Positions 11,275-23,138 of a DNA stretch of 64,000 nucleotides are shown here, piece after piece. The stretch's first letter is position 1; every line of letters starts with the position of its first letter. A model generated the notes under the pieces. It was not told where the DNA came from and searched no databases. It worked only from the letters and a program-made list of their open reading frames with translations. This stretch comes from Symsagittifera roscoffensis (Eukaryota; Xenacoelomorpha; Acoela; Convolutidae), in contig NC_087069.1 in NCBI RefSeq assembly GCF_963678635.1, positions 744,001 to 808,000 of the forward strand, read 5' to 3'. A program made the translations under genes and the position numbers.

Positions 11275-12379
11275 TGTGATATCTAAAAGAAGTTCTAGCA
11301 ACTCAGATGTATAAAAACAATTGTTGTACTCAAATAAAGAATTTAGCTTGTTCTTATAAACGTCATTCTTTTTTCAGTTCAACTGACCTGATTCCATACC
11401 AAGTATGGTTGAAATGAACTTGCGATTGTTCTTTTTAAGTCGGCACGAATGGCCTTGACAAAATAGTTTTTATGTCTAGATAAAATCAAGGTTACTGCTA
11501 AATAACTGAAATTTTTCTGGTCATATTCTCAGCTGATCACATTCTCCTATTTCACATTTTCTTTTCAAAATATTTTGAGAAAAGTAATTTATTTCTTAAA
11601 AGTTATATCAATATCTGTTACCAAAACATTTTAACAATTTCATTTTAAATAGTTTGAGAAAAATCGTTTCATTTTTGAAGGTGTAATCAATATCTGTTAG
11701 CAAAAAAAATTCAGTTGTATCGGAGCCGTATTCAGCCATCACGTGGTCTAAAGATATTCAGACAAATCAAACTAAAGCATCACTCAAACTTTACGTCTGA
11801 TCCATTCGGCTTCTATCCTGAAACTGAACTGTGTTGCCTTTACCGACCCAATTTTTATAAAGATCTCATCAAAGTGACTTTAGTCTAGGCGGATAAAAAC
11901 AAATAAGTAATACCATATATGAAGTTGGCATGTTTATAGTGACCACTTGACTAGATGATCTGTGTTTATTCGAAAATTTGAAAACATCAAAATGTATCGA
12001 CTAGCTTCATTTTGCTAGAATTATTTCCCAATACAAAGATTTTAAAAAAAGTCATAACAATTCAATAAAAATCAAAAATATCGATCAAAATATAAAAAAA
12101 ATCTGATTTTGTTCATGTCCATATATCCAATTTACTAGATTATAATCGGTTATAAAAAAATTTTTGTTTTTCTCGCAGTTTTTTGAAAAAGAAAGTCAAA
12201 GAAGAATTACAATTCATTTGTTCATTTGTGCTATGTAATGATAATCTATCTTATCAACAGGTTTCACGAAGGTTTAATTCAAACTTTTCATTGTTGTGTT
12301 TCAAATCACAGTGACTTTCAGAATCAATTTTGACTTAAATCATTATTTATCATAGTGCGGGAAAGTTGCTTCAGCAACA
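11275..12379 (-). mobile_element. LTR (1105 bp) shared by elements A and B
   Basis: On the minus strand it begins TGTTGCTGAAGCAAC and ends GATATCACA, so it has the TG...CA ends of an LTR. It is closely similar along its length to 18770-19885. On the minus-strand downstream side lie a primer-binding site, a palindrome and gag; on the upstream side is a BEL/Pao integrase remnant. It therefore serves as 5' LTR of element A and 3' LTR of element B, giving an LTR-internal-LTR-internal array. Confidence 0.8.
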
Positions 12380-12579
12380 TGATCCCGAGCCGCGAGTTTG
12401 GTTCAAGAGGAGGTTTTTTCCTCGTTGTCTGTGATATCGGCAAAGTTTTTCAGAGGTTTTGAAATTAACATTGTTTCTGTTCCCGTGAGAATGGTATTGC
12501 TTAGGTCTAGTGTAAGCTTTCTAGAGCCAAGAATAAGTAAAATCGTGGCGATCTGGATTAATGAGGACCATAAGGTGGG

Positions 12580-12992
12580 TTGAATTTCTTTTCAATTTCC
12601 TCTACTGCTAGCTTGGTTTCATTCAATTTTGTTCTTTGAGGCGTTTTTGAGCTCATTATTAGCTCTGTAAAACTCTTCCTATTGTCTTTGTAAACCGTTT
12701 TAGAGCTACCTCATCCGGCTGTAAAGAGGGCAAGTACAATAAGAAAGGTATCAGTCTTCAAATCTGGGCAAGACTCCAAACGAGCTGCTCCAGTTGTCAG
12801 GCAGTTGAAGATGACAGCGTAGTGTTTCTCTGTTTTCTTTATGCTTTTAAGGAAGAAAATTCCTAAGAAATCTACTCCAGTGCTGATGAAAGGGTAGTGA
12901 GTGTTTTTCTGTGGAAATCTTGCACTTGATAGTGGTGTCATTTTTGGCTGGAGGTTTTGTGCATATAAATTATTTAAAACGTATACTGCATG
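12580..12992 (-). pseudogene. BEL/Pao integrase fragment, element B
   Basis: The minus-strand reading includes MTPLSSARFPQ, FISTGVDFLGIFFLK, KKTEKHYAVIFNCL, AARLESCPDLKTDTFL and LALFTAG. These match in order the BEL/Pao integrase core (LP..R, VGVDYFGP, RKRWG..FTCL, RAVHLE, T.AFL..L.RF). VD and L.SCPDLKTD carry the first catalytic aspartate region. It is closely related to the longer copy at 20086-20634 but stops short after FTAG. Its upstream end is fused near 12993 to gypsy RT sequence (MIISSLHAVYV), not to BEL/Pao integrase N-terminus. Confidence 0.8.
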
Positions 12993-14137
12993 AAGCGATG
13001 AAATAATCATTACTTCACTTGTCAAGTCGTTTTATTTGATCTTATGCTAATAATTTATTAGATTCAACTCGTACTTCATCTTGAATGTGAATTGGTATCC
13101 GTCCACGTTTGTCCTGAATTCGGCATAACGGGTATTTGAAGTTTAAATCACCTGTTTTTCTGATTCTCCCTCTCGATCAAATAGTTTCTTGATTTTTCAA
13201 AAAAATTGTTCAATTCAACCTTCTGACTGCTTGCACAGTAGCACGTCAAATCTCGAGTTTTCATAAGGAGCTCGTTTTGTGTGATGTTGATCCCCACTTG
13301 GTTTTTTAGGTCCAATAAGTACATCCAGTATGTCTCTCAGTAATCAGGATTGGTGCACTTGGTACTTTATACCCCAACGAACTAATTTTTACGAGAATTT
13401 CCATGAATTATAATTGGATGTTTATTGTAATAAAAAAATTGTGCTGACAGATTCAATTTCTCCGGTGGGATGAAATCAGTTTTCTTTGAAACTTCCAAGG
13501 TTTGTAAAGCTGCTGCCCAAATTAGGAAGGATACTAGATTGCTTTTGTTGACAGTCAAATTCGATTCATTCAATTATCGATTCTGACGAGAGCTTCGAGT
13601 GATTCTAGAACCATAAAATTTTATGTCCATTTGTTCTGATTGCGGGCTTCTTTTGATACTTAGGTCTTCCTCTTTTTCCTGTTTTATCTCCTCATTGTTT
13701 ACCATTTTTCTTTGGACATACTGTTCGAAGTGGCCCATTGATGTTTTTTCTTTGCTTTTGAAATGATTTCGAATTCCTCATATGAATCAAAACTTTGTAT
13801 AGGAAAACTGTCGTCGTCGGAACTATCGCCTTCATCTGGCACTGCGTTTATTTGATCTGAACGAAATACGTGGCAAAGAGATTTGACTTTGTGAAAATTT
13901 TGCATGTTTCCGCAATTCCGGGAACTTTGTAAATGTCCCTCAGTAATTAACAGTCTGCAATTATTCCAGTGTCAATTTCCACTGGTGGGTCTTGTACTCT
14001 CTCCGCAGTCTTGTTGTCTTCTTTTATTTCGCTCTTTACTCTGTCGTCTGTTTTGCTGGTTTCTGTTTCCTAGTGTCATTATAGGTTCTGTTTAATTTGC
14101 GGTCCAGAAGACTAACTTGCAACTGCAGTATTAGCAA
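12993..14137 (-). repeat. Gag-PR-RT(N) cassette copy 3 (truncated)
   Basis: Similar to 7640-8800. Minus order: an acidic zinc-knuckle tail (13699-13905, NAVPDEGDSSDDDSF), a protease-like region (13382-13573, LEVSKKTDFIPPEKLNLSAQFF), then RT N-terminus (GRIPIHIQDEVRVES, about 13110-13060). The cassette breaks off at about 12993 where it joins the BEL/Pao integrase, so RT palm, RNase H and the gypsy integrase are missing. Confidence 0.65.
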
Positions 14138-16310
14138 TTACCCTCTGGTGTCCCTGTGTTTTATGTTTACTCTCTCTTTTCAGCACCTAATTTCAGTAAG
14201 CTCTTTTTACTAGTTTCGACTCTCTTCAGTATTTTCTGCTATTTTTGAAACTTAAAGTTGTTTTCAGTACTCATCGAGGGTTCCTCTAGATTCCTGTCGT
14301 GTGCCCACAGACAACGTTAAAGTTACCTTATTTCGCTGATTCCGCAAACAATCTCAATTGACTATAAGCTCATTTTAGATATACCACACTCAGTTATCAC
14401 TTGCCCGCTGTGTTGGTTTTTTCAAATTGACTCACAACATCAAACAAGTCATCTACGTTGGGCATTGGATACTTAATTTTAATTAGTTGTCTTTTTAATG
14501 GTATCGCGTCTTGTGCGAGCTTTTTTAGATTTTTTTTTGCCGTAACAACTATCCAAGCGATGAAATATTAATTAGTGCAGTTGTCAAGTCGTTTTGTTTG
14601 ATCTTCAGCCAATGAATTATTAGGTTCAACTCGTACTTTATCCTTATTGAGTATCGGTATCCGTCTACATTTTTCCTGAATTGTGCATAACTGATATTTG
14701 AACATCGTTTTTTTTCGGATGGTTTCTTGATTCTCCCTGTTGATCAAGTAGCTTCTATCGAACCCTGTAAAATTGTTCTATCGAACCTTCTGACTGCTCG
14801 CATATTAGCATGTCAAGCCTCGACTTTTCATAAGGAGCTAGCTTTTGTGTTGGGTTGATCCTAAATTGATTTTTTAGGTTCATCAAGTACATTCAGTATA
14901 TCTCTCTGTAATCAGGAATGGTGCATTTGTTATTTTCTACCCCACCGAACGAATTTTTACGTTGAGTGCCCCATGAGTATTAGTTGGATGTTTATTGTAA
15001 TCAAAAAACTGTGCTGACAGATTCAATTTCTCCGGTGAGTTGAAACCAGCTTTCTTTGAAACTTCCAAGGTTTGACAAAATGCTGCCCAAATAAGAAAGG
15101 GTACTAGATTGCCTTTGTTGACAATCAGTTTCGATTCAGTCATTTAACGTTCTGACGAGAGCTTCGAGTGATTTTATCCGTTCTGATTTTGGGCTTCTGC
15201 GTATATTGATTTTTTTGATACCTAGGTCTTCCCCTTTTCCCGGTTCCATCTCCTCTTTGCTTACCTATCTATTTTGGACTTACTGTTCGATCTGGATCAT
15301 TAATGTTTTTTTTGCTTTTATCGACATGATTTCAAATTCCTCACATGAATCAAAATTTTGGATAAGAAACCAGTCGTCGTCGGAAGTATCGTTGTCCTCT
15401 GGCACTGCGCTTATTTCATCTAAACGACACACTTGGCAAAGAGAAACTTTTTTCATGTTTCCAAAAGGCCGGGCATTTTTAGAATGTCCATCAGTAAGTT
15501 TACGTTTGCAACTATTGCAGGGGCAATTTCACTGGTAGGTCTTGTATTCTCTCTGCAGTCTGGTTGTCTTCTTTCATATTGCTCTTTGCACTGTCGTCTG
15601 TTTTTTTTCTGATTTCTATTCCCTACTGTCATTAATGGTTATTGTTTTTTTTCCAATTTGCGGTCCAGAAGACTGACTTGCACCTGTAGTATTAGCCTTG
15701 TCCCTGGAATATTTATGTGTTGTCTGTTTACTCTCTTTTTCCAGTACCTAATTTCAGTAAGCTCTTTTCAGTTTCTTAAGTACTTTTTTCTCATTATTTT
15801 CAGCTCTTCTCCCTTTTTTCAGCTTTTTCCTATTTTAACGCTATTTTCTGTACCTGATCGGGGATTGTAAATCGAAGGCCAGAGTGTCTTGGAGAATAAG
15901 TCTCGTAATAGTTCTTGATTTAGTGCATCCAATTCTGATCTCACTGTTTGCATAATTAAGGCTGCGTAAAACGATTCCAGTGAGTCTCCTATTTCTTGGA
16001 TCGATTGAAGAGTTTGTGGTTCACGTTCTTCACACTCCGCGTCTTTTCGAACGACTTTCTCACTAACGCTGCCATCTTCTGAAAATATAAATTTTAAATC
16101 TAAACAATGGTTTCTTCTGAACGAATCTTTTCTTTCCCTTCGTTCCCAGCGCTAGGAAAAACCAGGATACTAGTATTTTCTGTACCTCGTTGTAAAAAAC
16201 ATTTTGGGCTCTCTTCTCTTCGCTGTTCCTGCTCAGCTGAGCCTTGTCTCTTGCCGATCTTCCTCCTGTTTCTCTTTCTGCCACGGCCGTTGTGACTTCT
16301 ACCGACTTCT
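14138..16310 (-). repeat. 2.17-kb tandem duplicate, unit 1 (cassette copy 4)
   Basis: This block is repeated almost base for base at 16311-18482. Matching landmarks are 2171-2175 bp apart (TTCCTCTAGA at 14281 and 16452; ACGACTTTCT at 16051 and 18226; an ATG at 16107 and 18282). Only scattered substitutions and 1-2-base indels separate the copies. Minus-strand content: Gag (16063-16284 and further frames), a zinc-knuckle/acidic region, a protease-like region (14937-15143, LEVSKKAGFNSPEKLNLS) and an RT N-terminal piece. The junction near 16304 shows CTTCTACCGA followed by a second CTTCTACC. Confidence 0.85.
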
Positions 16311-18482
16311 ACCCTCTGGTGTTCCTGTGTTTTATGTTTACTCTCTCTTTTCAGCACCTAATTTCAGTAAGCTCTTTTTACTAGTTTCGACTCTCTTCAG
16401 TGTTTTCTGCTATTTTCGAAACTTAACGTTGTTTTCAGTACTCATCGAGGGTTCCTCTAGATTCCTGTCGTGTGCCCACAGACAACGTTAAAGTTACCTT
16501 ATTTCGCTGATTCCGCAAACAATCTCAATTGACTATAAGCTCATTTTAGATATACCACACTCAGTTATCACTTGCCCGCTGTGTTGGTTTTTTCAAATTG
16601 ACTCACAACATCAAACAAGTCATCTACGTTGGGCATTGGATACTTATTTTTAATTAGTTGTCTTTTTAAATGTATCGCGTCTTGTGCGAGCTTTTTTAGA
16701 TTTTTTTTTGCCGTAACAACTATCCAAGCGATGAAATATTAATTAGTGCAGTTGTCAAGTCGTTTTGTTTGATCTTCAGCCAATGAATTATTAGGTTCAA
16801 CTCGTACTTTATCCTTATTGAGTATCGGTATCCGTCTACATTTTTCCTGAATTGTGCATAACTGATATTTGAACATCGTTTTTTTTCGGATGGTTTCTTG
16901 ATTCTCCCTGTTGATCAAGTAGCTTCTATCGAACCCTGTAAAATTGTTCTATCGAACCTTCTGACTGCTCGCATATTAGCATGCCAAGCCTCGACTTTTC
17001 ATAAGGAGCTAGCTTTTGTGTTGGGTTGATCCTAAGATGATTTTTTAGGTTCATCAAGTACATTCAGTATATCTCTCTGTAATCAGGAATGGTGCATTTG
17101 TTATTTTCTACCCCACCGATCGAATTTTTACGTTGAGTGCCCCATGAGTTTTTGTTGGATGTTTATTGTAATCAAAAAAACTGTGCTGACAGATTCAATT
17201 TCTCCGGTGAGTTGAAACCAGCTTTCTTTGAAACTTCCAAGGTTTGACAAAATGCTGCCCAAATAAGAAAGGGTACTAGATTGCCTTTGTTGACAATCAG
17301 TTTCGATTCAGTCATTTAACGTTCTGACGAGAGCTTCGAGTGATTTTATCCGTTCTGATTTTGGGCTTCTGCGTATATTGATTTTTTTGATACCTAGGTC
17401 TTCCCCTTTTCCCGGTTCCATCTCCTCTTTGCTTACCTATCTATTTTGGACTTACTGTTCGATCTGGATCATTAATGTTTTTTTTTTGCTTTTATCGACA
17501 TGATTTCAAATTCCTCCCATGAATCAAAATTTTGGATAAGAAACCAGTCGTCGTCGGAAGTATCGTTGTCCTCTGGCACTGCGCTTATTTCATCTAAACG
17601 ACACACTTGGCAAAGAGAAACTTTTTTCATGTTTCCAAAAGGCCGGGCATTTTTAGAATGTCCATCAGTAAGTTTACGTTTGCAACTATTGCAGGGGCAA
17701 TTTCACTGGTAGGTCTTGTATTCTCTCTGCAGTCTGGTTGTCTTCTTTCATATTGCTCTTTGCACTGTCGTCTGTTTTTTTTCTGATTTCTATTCCCTAC
17801 TGTCATTAATGGTTATTGTTTTTTTTTCCAATTTGCGGTCCAGAAGACTGACTTGCACCTCTAGTATTAGCCTTGTCCCTGGAATATTTATGTGTTGTCT
17901 GTTTACTCTCTTTTTCCAGTACCTAATTTCAGTAAGCTCTTTTCAGTTTCTTAAGTACTTTTTTCTCATTATTTTCAGCTCTTCTCCCTTTTTTCAGCTT
18001 TTTCCTACTTTAACGCTATTTTCTGTACCTGATCGGGGATTGTAAATCGAAGGCCAGAGTGTCTTGGAGAATAAGTCTCGTAATAGTTCTTGATTTAGTG
18101 CATCCAATTCTGATCTCACTGTTTGCATAATTAAGGCTGCGTAAAACAATTCCAGTGAGTCTCCCATTTCTTGGATCGATTGAAGAGTTTGTGGTTCACG
18201 TTCTTCACACTCCGCGTCTTTTCGAACGACTTTCTCACTAACGCTGCCATCTTCTGAAAATATAAATTTTAAATCTAAACAATGGTTTCTTCTGAACGAA
18301 TCTTTTCTTTCCCTTCGTTCCCAGCGCTAGGAAAAACCAGGATACTAGTATTTTCTGTACCTCGTTGTAATAAACATTTTGGGCTCTCTTCTCTTCGCTG
18401 TTCCTGCTCAGCTGAGCCTTGTCTCTTGCCGATCTTCCTCCTGTTTCTCTTTCTGCCACGGCCGTTGTGACTTCTACCGATT
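16311..18482 (-). repeat. 2.17-kb tandem duplicate, unit 2 (cassette copy 5)
   Basis: Near-identical partner of 14138-16310. The Gag frame at 18238-18459 differs from that at 16063-16284 by a single residue (VYYNE for VFYNE). This unit is the one still attached, through 18483-18561, to the palindrome, primer-binding site and LTR, so it is probably the parental copy. Confidence 0.85.
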
Positions 18483-18561
18483 GGGGTGTCTTCGTGCTGG
18501 TTCTTGACTGACAGGTTTCAGCTCTTCCACTATTTCGGGAATCCCATTTTATTTCACCTTT

Positions 18562-18748
18562 ACTGCCATGATTAACTTGCTAAACCAAATTTTGAAGTTC
18601 CACGGTGGATCCGAGCTCGGTGTCAACCAGAAGGCAGTAATTCCTATGTCGAGGCCTCGATATAGGAAGTCCTGCATTCTGGTTTACACCGAGCTCGGAT
18701 CCACTATGGAACTTCAAAATTCGGTTCAACCACTTAATCATGGCAGTA
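18562..18748. repeat. Long palindrome at 5' leader of element B
   Basis: Same structure as 11066-11253, centred at 18655/18656 (GAGGCCTC). The arms differ at a few positions, so the hairpin is slightly less perfect, but arm-to-arm pairing is largely kept. It lies between the primer-binding site and gag. Confidence 0.85.
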
Positions 18749-18754
18749 AGAATT

Positions 18755-18769
18755 CTGCTGGCTGCGCCA
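18755..18769 (-). other. Primer-binding site
   Basis: Minus strand TGGCGCAGCCAGCAG, identical to 11260-11274, directly inside the LTR ending ...GATATCACA. Confidence 0.75.
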
Positions 18770-19885
18770 TGTGATATCTTAAAGAAATTCTAGCAACTCA
18801 GATGTATAAAACAATTGTTGTACTCATATAATGAATTTAGTTTTTTCTTATAAACGTCTTTCTATTTTCCAGTTCACCTAACCTGAGTTCCATACCAGGT
18901 ATGGTTAAAATGAAAACGAGATTGTTCTTTTTAGGTCGGCACAAATGGCCTTGACAATAATAGTTTATTTGTCTAGATAAAATCAAGATTACTGCTAAAT
19001 AACTGAAATTTTTCTGGTCATGTTCTCAGCTGATCAAATTCTCCTATTTCACATTTTCCTTTCAAAATATTTTGAGAAAAGTAATTTAGTTCTTACTTAA
19101 AGGTATTATCAGTATTTGTTACCAAAACATTTTAACAGTTTTTCTTTTTAAATAGTTTGAGAAAAGTCGTTTAATTTTTAAAGGTATAATCAATATATGT
19201 TAGCAAAACGCAATATTCAGGTGTATCGGAGCTGTATTCAGCCATCACGTGGTCTAAAGATATTCAGACAAATCAAATTAAAGCATCAATTACATGTTAC
19301 GTCTGTTCCATTCGGCTTCTATCCTGAAACTGAACTGTATTGCCTTTACCGACCCAATTTTATAAGGATCTCATCAAATTGACTATAGTCTAGTCGGCTA
19401 AAAACAAATAAGTAATACCATATATGACGTTGGCATGTATATAGTGACCACTTGACTAGATGATGGGTTAATTCGAACTTTTGAAAACATCAAAATGTAT
19501 GGACTAGCATAAATTTGCTAGAATTATTTCCCAATACAAAGATTTCCATAAAAAAATGATCATATTTCAATAAAAATCAAAAATGTCGATCAAAATTAGA
19601 AAAAAGTCTATTTTTTTTTCTTTTTTTTATATCCAATTTACTAGATTATAATCGGTTTTAAAAAAATATTTGTTTTTCTCGCAGTTTTTTTAAAATGAAA
19701 GTTGAAGAAGAATTACAATTCATTTGTTCGTTTGTGCTATGTATTGATAATCTATCTTATCAACAGGTTTCACGAAGGTTTAATTCAGACTTTTCATTGG
19801 TATGTTGCAAATCACAATGACTTTCAGATTCAATTTTCACTTATATCTTTATTTATCATAGTGCGCGAAAGTTGCTTCAGCATCA
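18770..19885 (-). mobile_element. LTR (about 1116 bp) shared by elements B and C
   Basis: Close homologue of 11275-12379 along its length, starting TG(A)TGCTGAAGCAAC and ending GATATCACA on the minus strand. A BEL/Pao integrase ends about 200 bp upstream (at 20086) and a primer-binding site, palindrome and gag follow downstream. The spacing to the integrase fits a normal 3' end of element C. Alignable differences from the 11275 copy are scattered, so the two are not freshly copied. Confidence 0.8.
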
Positions 19886-20085
19886 TGCTCCCGGGTTGCG
19901 AGTTTGGTTCAAGAGGAGGTTTTTTCCGAGTGGAACAAAAAGTACTCGTGCAATTGCACTAGCTGGACATTTCCTCATTGTCTGTGATATCGGCAACGTT
20001 TTTCAGAGGTTTTGAGTTTAACATTGTTTCTGTTTCTGTGTAAGTTTTTCTGAGCCAAGAATAAATAAAATCGTGGCAATCTGGA

Positions 20086-20640
20086 TTAATGAGGACCATA
20101 AGGTGGGTTGAATTTCCATTCAATTTCCTCTACTGCTAACTTGGTTTCATTTTTGTTCTTTGAGGCGTTTTTTGCGCTCATTAAAAACTCTGTAAATTTC
20201 TTCCTTTTTTCACTGTAAATTGTTGTAGGGCTACCACTTCTGGCTGTAAAGAGGGAAAAAGCAATAAGAAAGGTATCAGTCTTCAACTCTGGGCAAGACT
20301 CCAAATGAGCTGATCTAAGTCTCAGGCAGTTGAAGATGATAGCATAGTGTTTCTCTGTTTTCTTTCTGCTTTTAAGGAAGAAAAGTTCTAAGAAATCTAC
20401 TCCAGTGTTGATGAAAGGGTAGTGAGTGTTTTTCTGTGGAAATCTTGAACTTGATAGGGGTGTCATTTTTGGCTCGAGTTTTTGTGCATGTAAAATTTTC
20501 AAAACGCATACTGCATAGAGCCAGTCGTACACCAATAAGGTAGTAGCATTGCTGAATGAAGAATTTAACAATTTCTGATCCTTAATGTACTCAAGCTTGG
20601 TGTGCGTGTTTAGTTTACAGCTTTGTTGTTGCATTTTTCG
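20086..20640 (-). pseudogene. pol: BEL/Pao integrase core, element C
   Basis: A 182-codon open stretch on the minus strand. Motifs in order: KMTPLSSSRFPQ, INTGVDFLELFFLK, RKKTEKHYAIIFNCL, AHLESCPELKTDTFLIAF, SGSPTTIYSEKRKKF, EEIEWKFNPPYGPH. These follow the BEL/Pao integrase core; the TIYS(D)N position reads SE, so the second catalytic aspartate appears lost, and the third acid should be the E of EEIEW. The core would join element cDNA ends to host DNA. About 200 bp separates it from the LTR at 18770-19885. Confidence 0.9.
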
Positions 20641-21060
20641 CGTCCAACTTTATCGGAAGTTTTTCATCTTTTTTCATACAAGGAGCAAACTCAAGACGAC
20701 TTCGAGCAAACTTAAGACGACGTCTTTTGGTCCAAAAAGGGGTTCAGTTGAATGAATTTGTCTTTATTGTCATTTTTGTTTGTGTTTTCTAAGTTTTGAT
20801 AGTATTTTTTTGCATGAAGCTTGACTTTTTCAACATCAGCGGTTTTGCATAAAAATTGTGCGTAGTAGGAGTTAAAATCAATTTGTTCCGTCAACAAAAT
20901 TGTTTGGTATCAAAAAATGGCTGTTTTAGAGACATTTTTTATGCTTGGTCTGTCTTTGAAAACCCGCAGCAACCGCAGTCGTTGCAACTGTAGTATCATC
21001 CTGCCACAGATCCTTGGGTTGTTTCAAGAATGCTGGAGAAGCAAGCCATTTCTCATTCAA
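20641..21060 (-). pseudogene. pol: BEL/Pao integrase N-terminal region, element C
   Basis: The minus frame at 20712-20897 ends DKFIQLNPFLDQKTSS, which fits the I..L.PF.D (RVGGRL) block that opens BEL/Pao integrases. The zinc-binding residues are not recognisable. Stops and a frame change separate it from the core and from RNase H. Confidence 0.5.
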
Positions 21061-21588
21061 TTACCTGTGTTCAGGACCTCGAGTACCGTGATCTGCAGGA
21101 ATCAACGTAGTTGGAATGTGATGCCTATGTAGTTGCTGATCCGTTGTTGAGATTTGAGTTAGTCGATCTGCCACAAATGTTTTTTTTACTGTTTCGTTAA
21201 TTTTATCCAATCGGGTACCACCTGACTGTCTCTCCAGAAAATTAAAATCAGCTCTTCTGTTCAAAAGAAGTTCTTCGGACGCAAATGACAAAAAGCGTGC
21301 TCCAATTGTTGCAGCTTCTAGTTCAGTTTTTGGTACAATCAGTTGTTTAATAGGCTCAACTTTGCTTTTGCTAATCCAAAACTTAATTTCAATGACTGTC
21401 TCGTCTGAAATATGCATTAGCAAGAACGGGAATGCGGCCATTCCGATAAGTGAAGCGTCTGTAAATGCGTGTAATTTCAAAAACCAGGAGTTAACGCTTT
21501 GTTTCGGAAAAAAAAATCGTGGCAAAGTTGATCTGTCGATCCTGAGAAAAAAAATCGAGGAGCTTCTATAACTTGCGCTGATGGACAC
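21061..21588 (-). pseudogene. pol: BEL/Pao RNase H region, element C
   Basis: A 175-codon open stretch on the minus strand. It shows LHAFTDASLIGMAAFPF, FWISKSKVEPIKQL and VPKTELEAATIGARFLSF in order, the hallmark BEL/Pao sequence (L..F.DAS...YGA, ..SK.RVAPLK...PR.EL.AA..GARL). The D of TDAS and the E of KTELEAA are the expected catalytic acids and are present. The end (IPTTLIPADHGTRGPE) matches the P..NPAD..SRG block. The domain seems among the least decayed in element C. Confidence 0.9.
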
Positions 21589-21712
21589 CAGGTTTCTGAT
21601 TATCCCATTTTAAGCTTAGCTTCCAAATCTATCGCAGAAGAGCTTTCAAACGAATGTCTACCGGTGTTAGAATTCCTGGAGGATCGAAAATAGTCGACAA
21701 AAAGCGTAAGAG

Positions 21713-22310
21713 TTACATCGTCGGTACTGAGTCAATGTAGACATGTATATAAAAACTGCTTAGAATTGCATCATAAGCCAGACGAAACGAGTCTTTGTTG
21801 TCCAAAGCGCTTTTTTGCAATGAATGGAATGCGCAGAATGGGGAATATAAGGCTCCAATTATTAACCGCGTGTATTCGTACTGATGGAATTTTCCGTTAT
21901 AGCTCCAGAGAAAACGCAAGGCTTGTCTATCTTCTCCACGAATACCCAGTTGCATAGTTAAACATCTTTTCATTATTGGCAAGCAGGCCGATAGAATGTT
22001 TGCGGAAGCGCAGCAGCATCCCCGTTAGATTTGCAAGTAGATCTGGACATGTGAGGAGGTTGTTGTTCGGTAATTGGTTTTTTATAAGAGTTGCGGCGTT
22101 GCCTAATCTTCTAGTTTTTGTTGTTTTATTTAGGTTTTATACTGGATAAAGTTGTAGATACCGGACTCGCGGGGGTTTTGTTCGTTTCATTTCTACTGGT
22201 CGCACGTGTTTCTTTTTGAGGTAATTTACAAGGGATGTTCATATAAGTTTCGTAAATCCTTGTCTTTAGCAAGTCGGCGTTCGAGTGATTTCAGTTGATT
22301 ACGTGTTATT
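21713..22310 (-). pseudogene. pol: BEL/Pao reverse transcriptase, element C (decayed)
   Basis: Minus strand. The upstream frame (about 22085-21965) reads NQLPNNNLLTCPDL and LTGMLLRFRKHSIGLLA; the frame at 21713-21982 continues with GEDRQALRFLWSYNG, YEYTRLIIGALYSPFCA and ILSSFYIHVYIDSVPT. This is the BEL/Pao RT palm, where the last piece stands for the FYVDDYLDS catalytic motif; YVDD has decayed to YIHV. The region before about 22.1 kb has several frame changes. Confidence 0.85.
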
Positions 22311-22606
22311 TATTCCAAAGGTTGCTCAACAGAGTCAACGGAATTTCTCGTAAAGTGGAAAATAAATCCCGAAGTTTGTCTGTTGTGCACTTCATTTATT
22401 CGTGTGGGAGCAAATTTTTGGTGATTTTCTCCTGTGATTGTCCACCCATGCGAGTTCGCATTCCGTTCGGTCGGCAATCATTTACTTCAAATACTTAAAT
22501 AAGGTACGTATAAGAGAAGGTATTAACCCCAAGTAGCGCTCCAATTCTCCCGCTAGCAAAACTGAGAAATAATAAGTTTCCAAAACTTTTGAAATTTTGA
22601 CAGATT

Positions 22607-22897
22607 TTATTCAGATGAGCAACTTTTGAGGAAAAAACAAGATGAGGTTTTTTCAAAAAGAAGGCGTTTTGTAAACATTACAATTGGAAACGTTTGTCCA
22701 ATTTGTTTGTACGGTGCTAAATTAACGATGTTTTCAAGTTTTGAAACCGGCATCTCATGATTAATGTTTATATATTGTAAAGACATGTTTGCTGTTTCTG
22801 ATGATGAGATCTCCAAGAAGTATGCAATTTGATCCCCCAAAAAAAGTAATTTTGCTGTCAGGGTCAATGAGAGCGTAAGTTTCAAACACTTTACCAT
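22607..22897 (-). pseudogene. Possible BEL/Pao protease region, element C
   Basis: A 96-codon minus frame in the place expected for protease, upstream of RT. LTAKLLFLGDQIAYFLEISSS could be a decayed form of the A.(V)F.D.GSQ.SYI protease active-site block, with the catalytic aspartate missing. Assignment rests mainly on position. Confidence 0.35.
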
Positions 22898-23138
22898 TAT
22901 TGACGAATGATACTGGTATCAACTCTTATTGTTTGAACCAAGTCTTGGGTAGTCGTTCAAATGTTGCTTTCACTTAGTTAGGTAGTTTAATAGGAGGAAG
23001 TTTAACAGAAAACTTGTGGTCAATTTTTTCTTGTCCGGGTAAAAATTTTGCAACATTTTTATAGCTGCCTTTTGTGGGAGTGGGTTAAGCTTGATTAAAA
23101 TCTAATAAATGAAAAATGTTGAATTACTTTCTCCCAAT

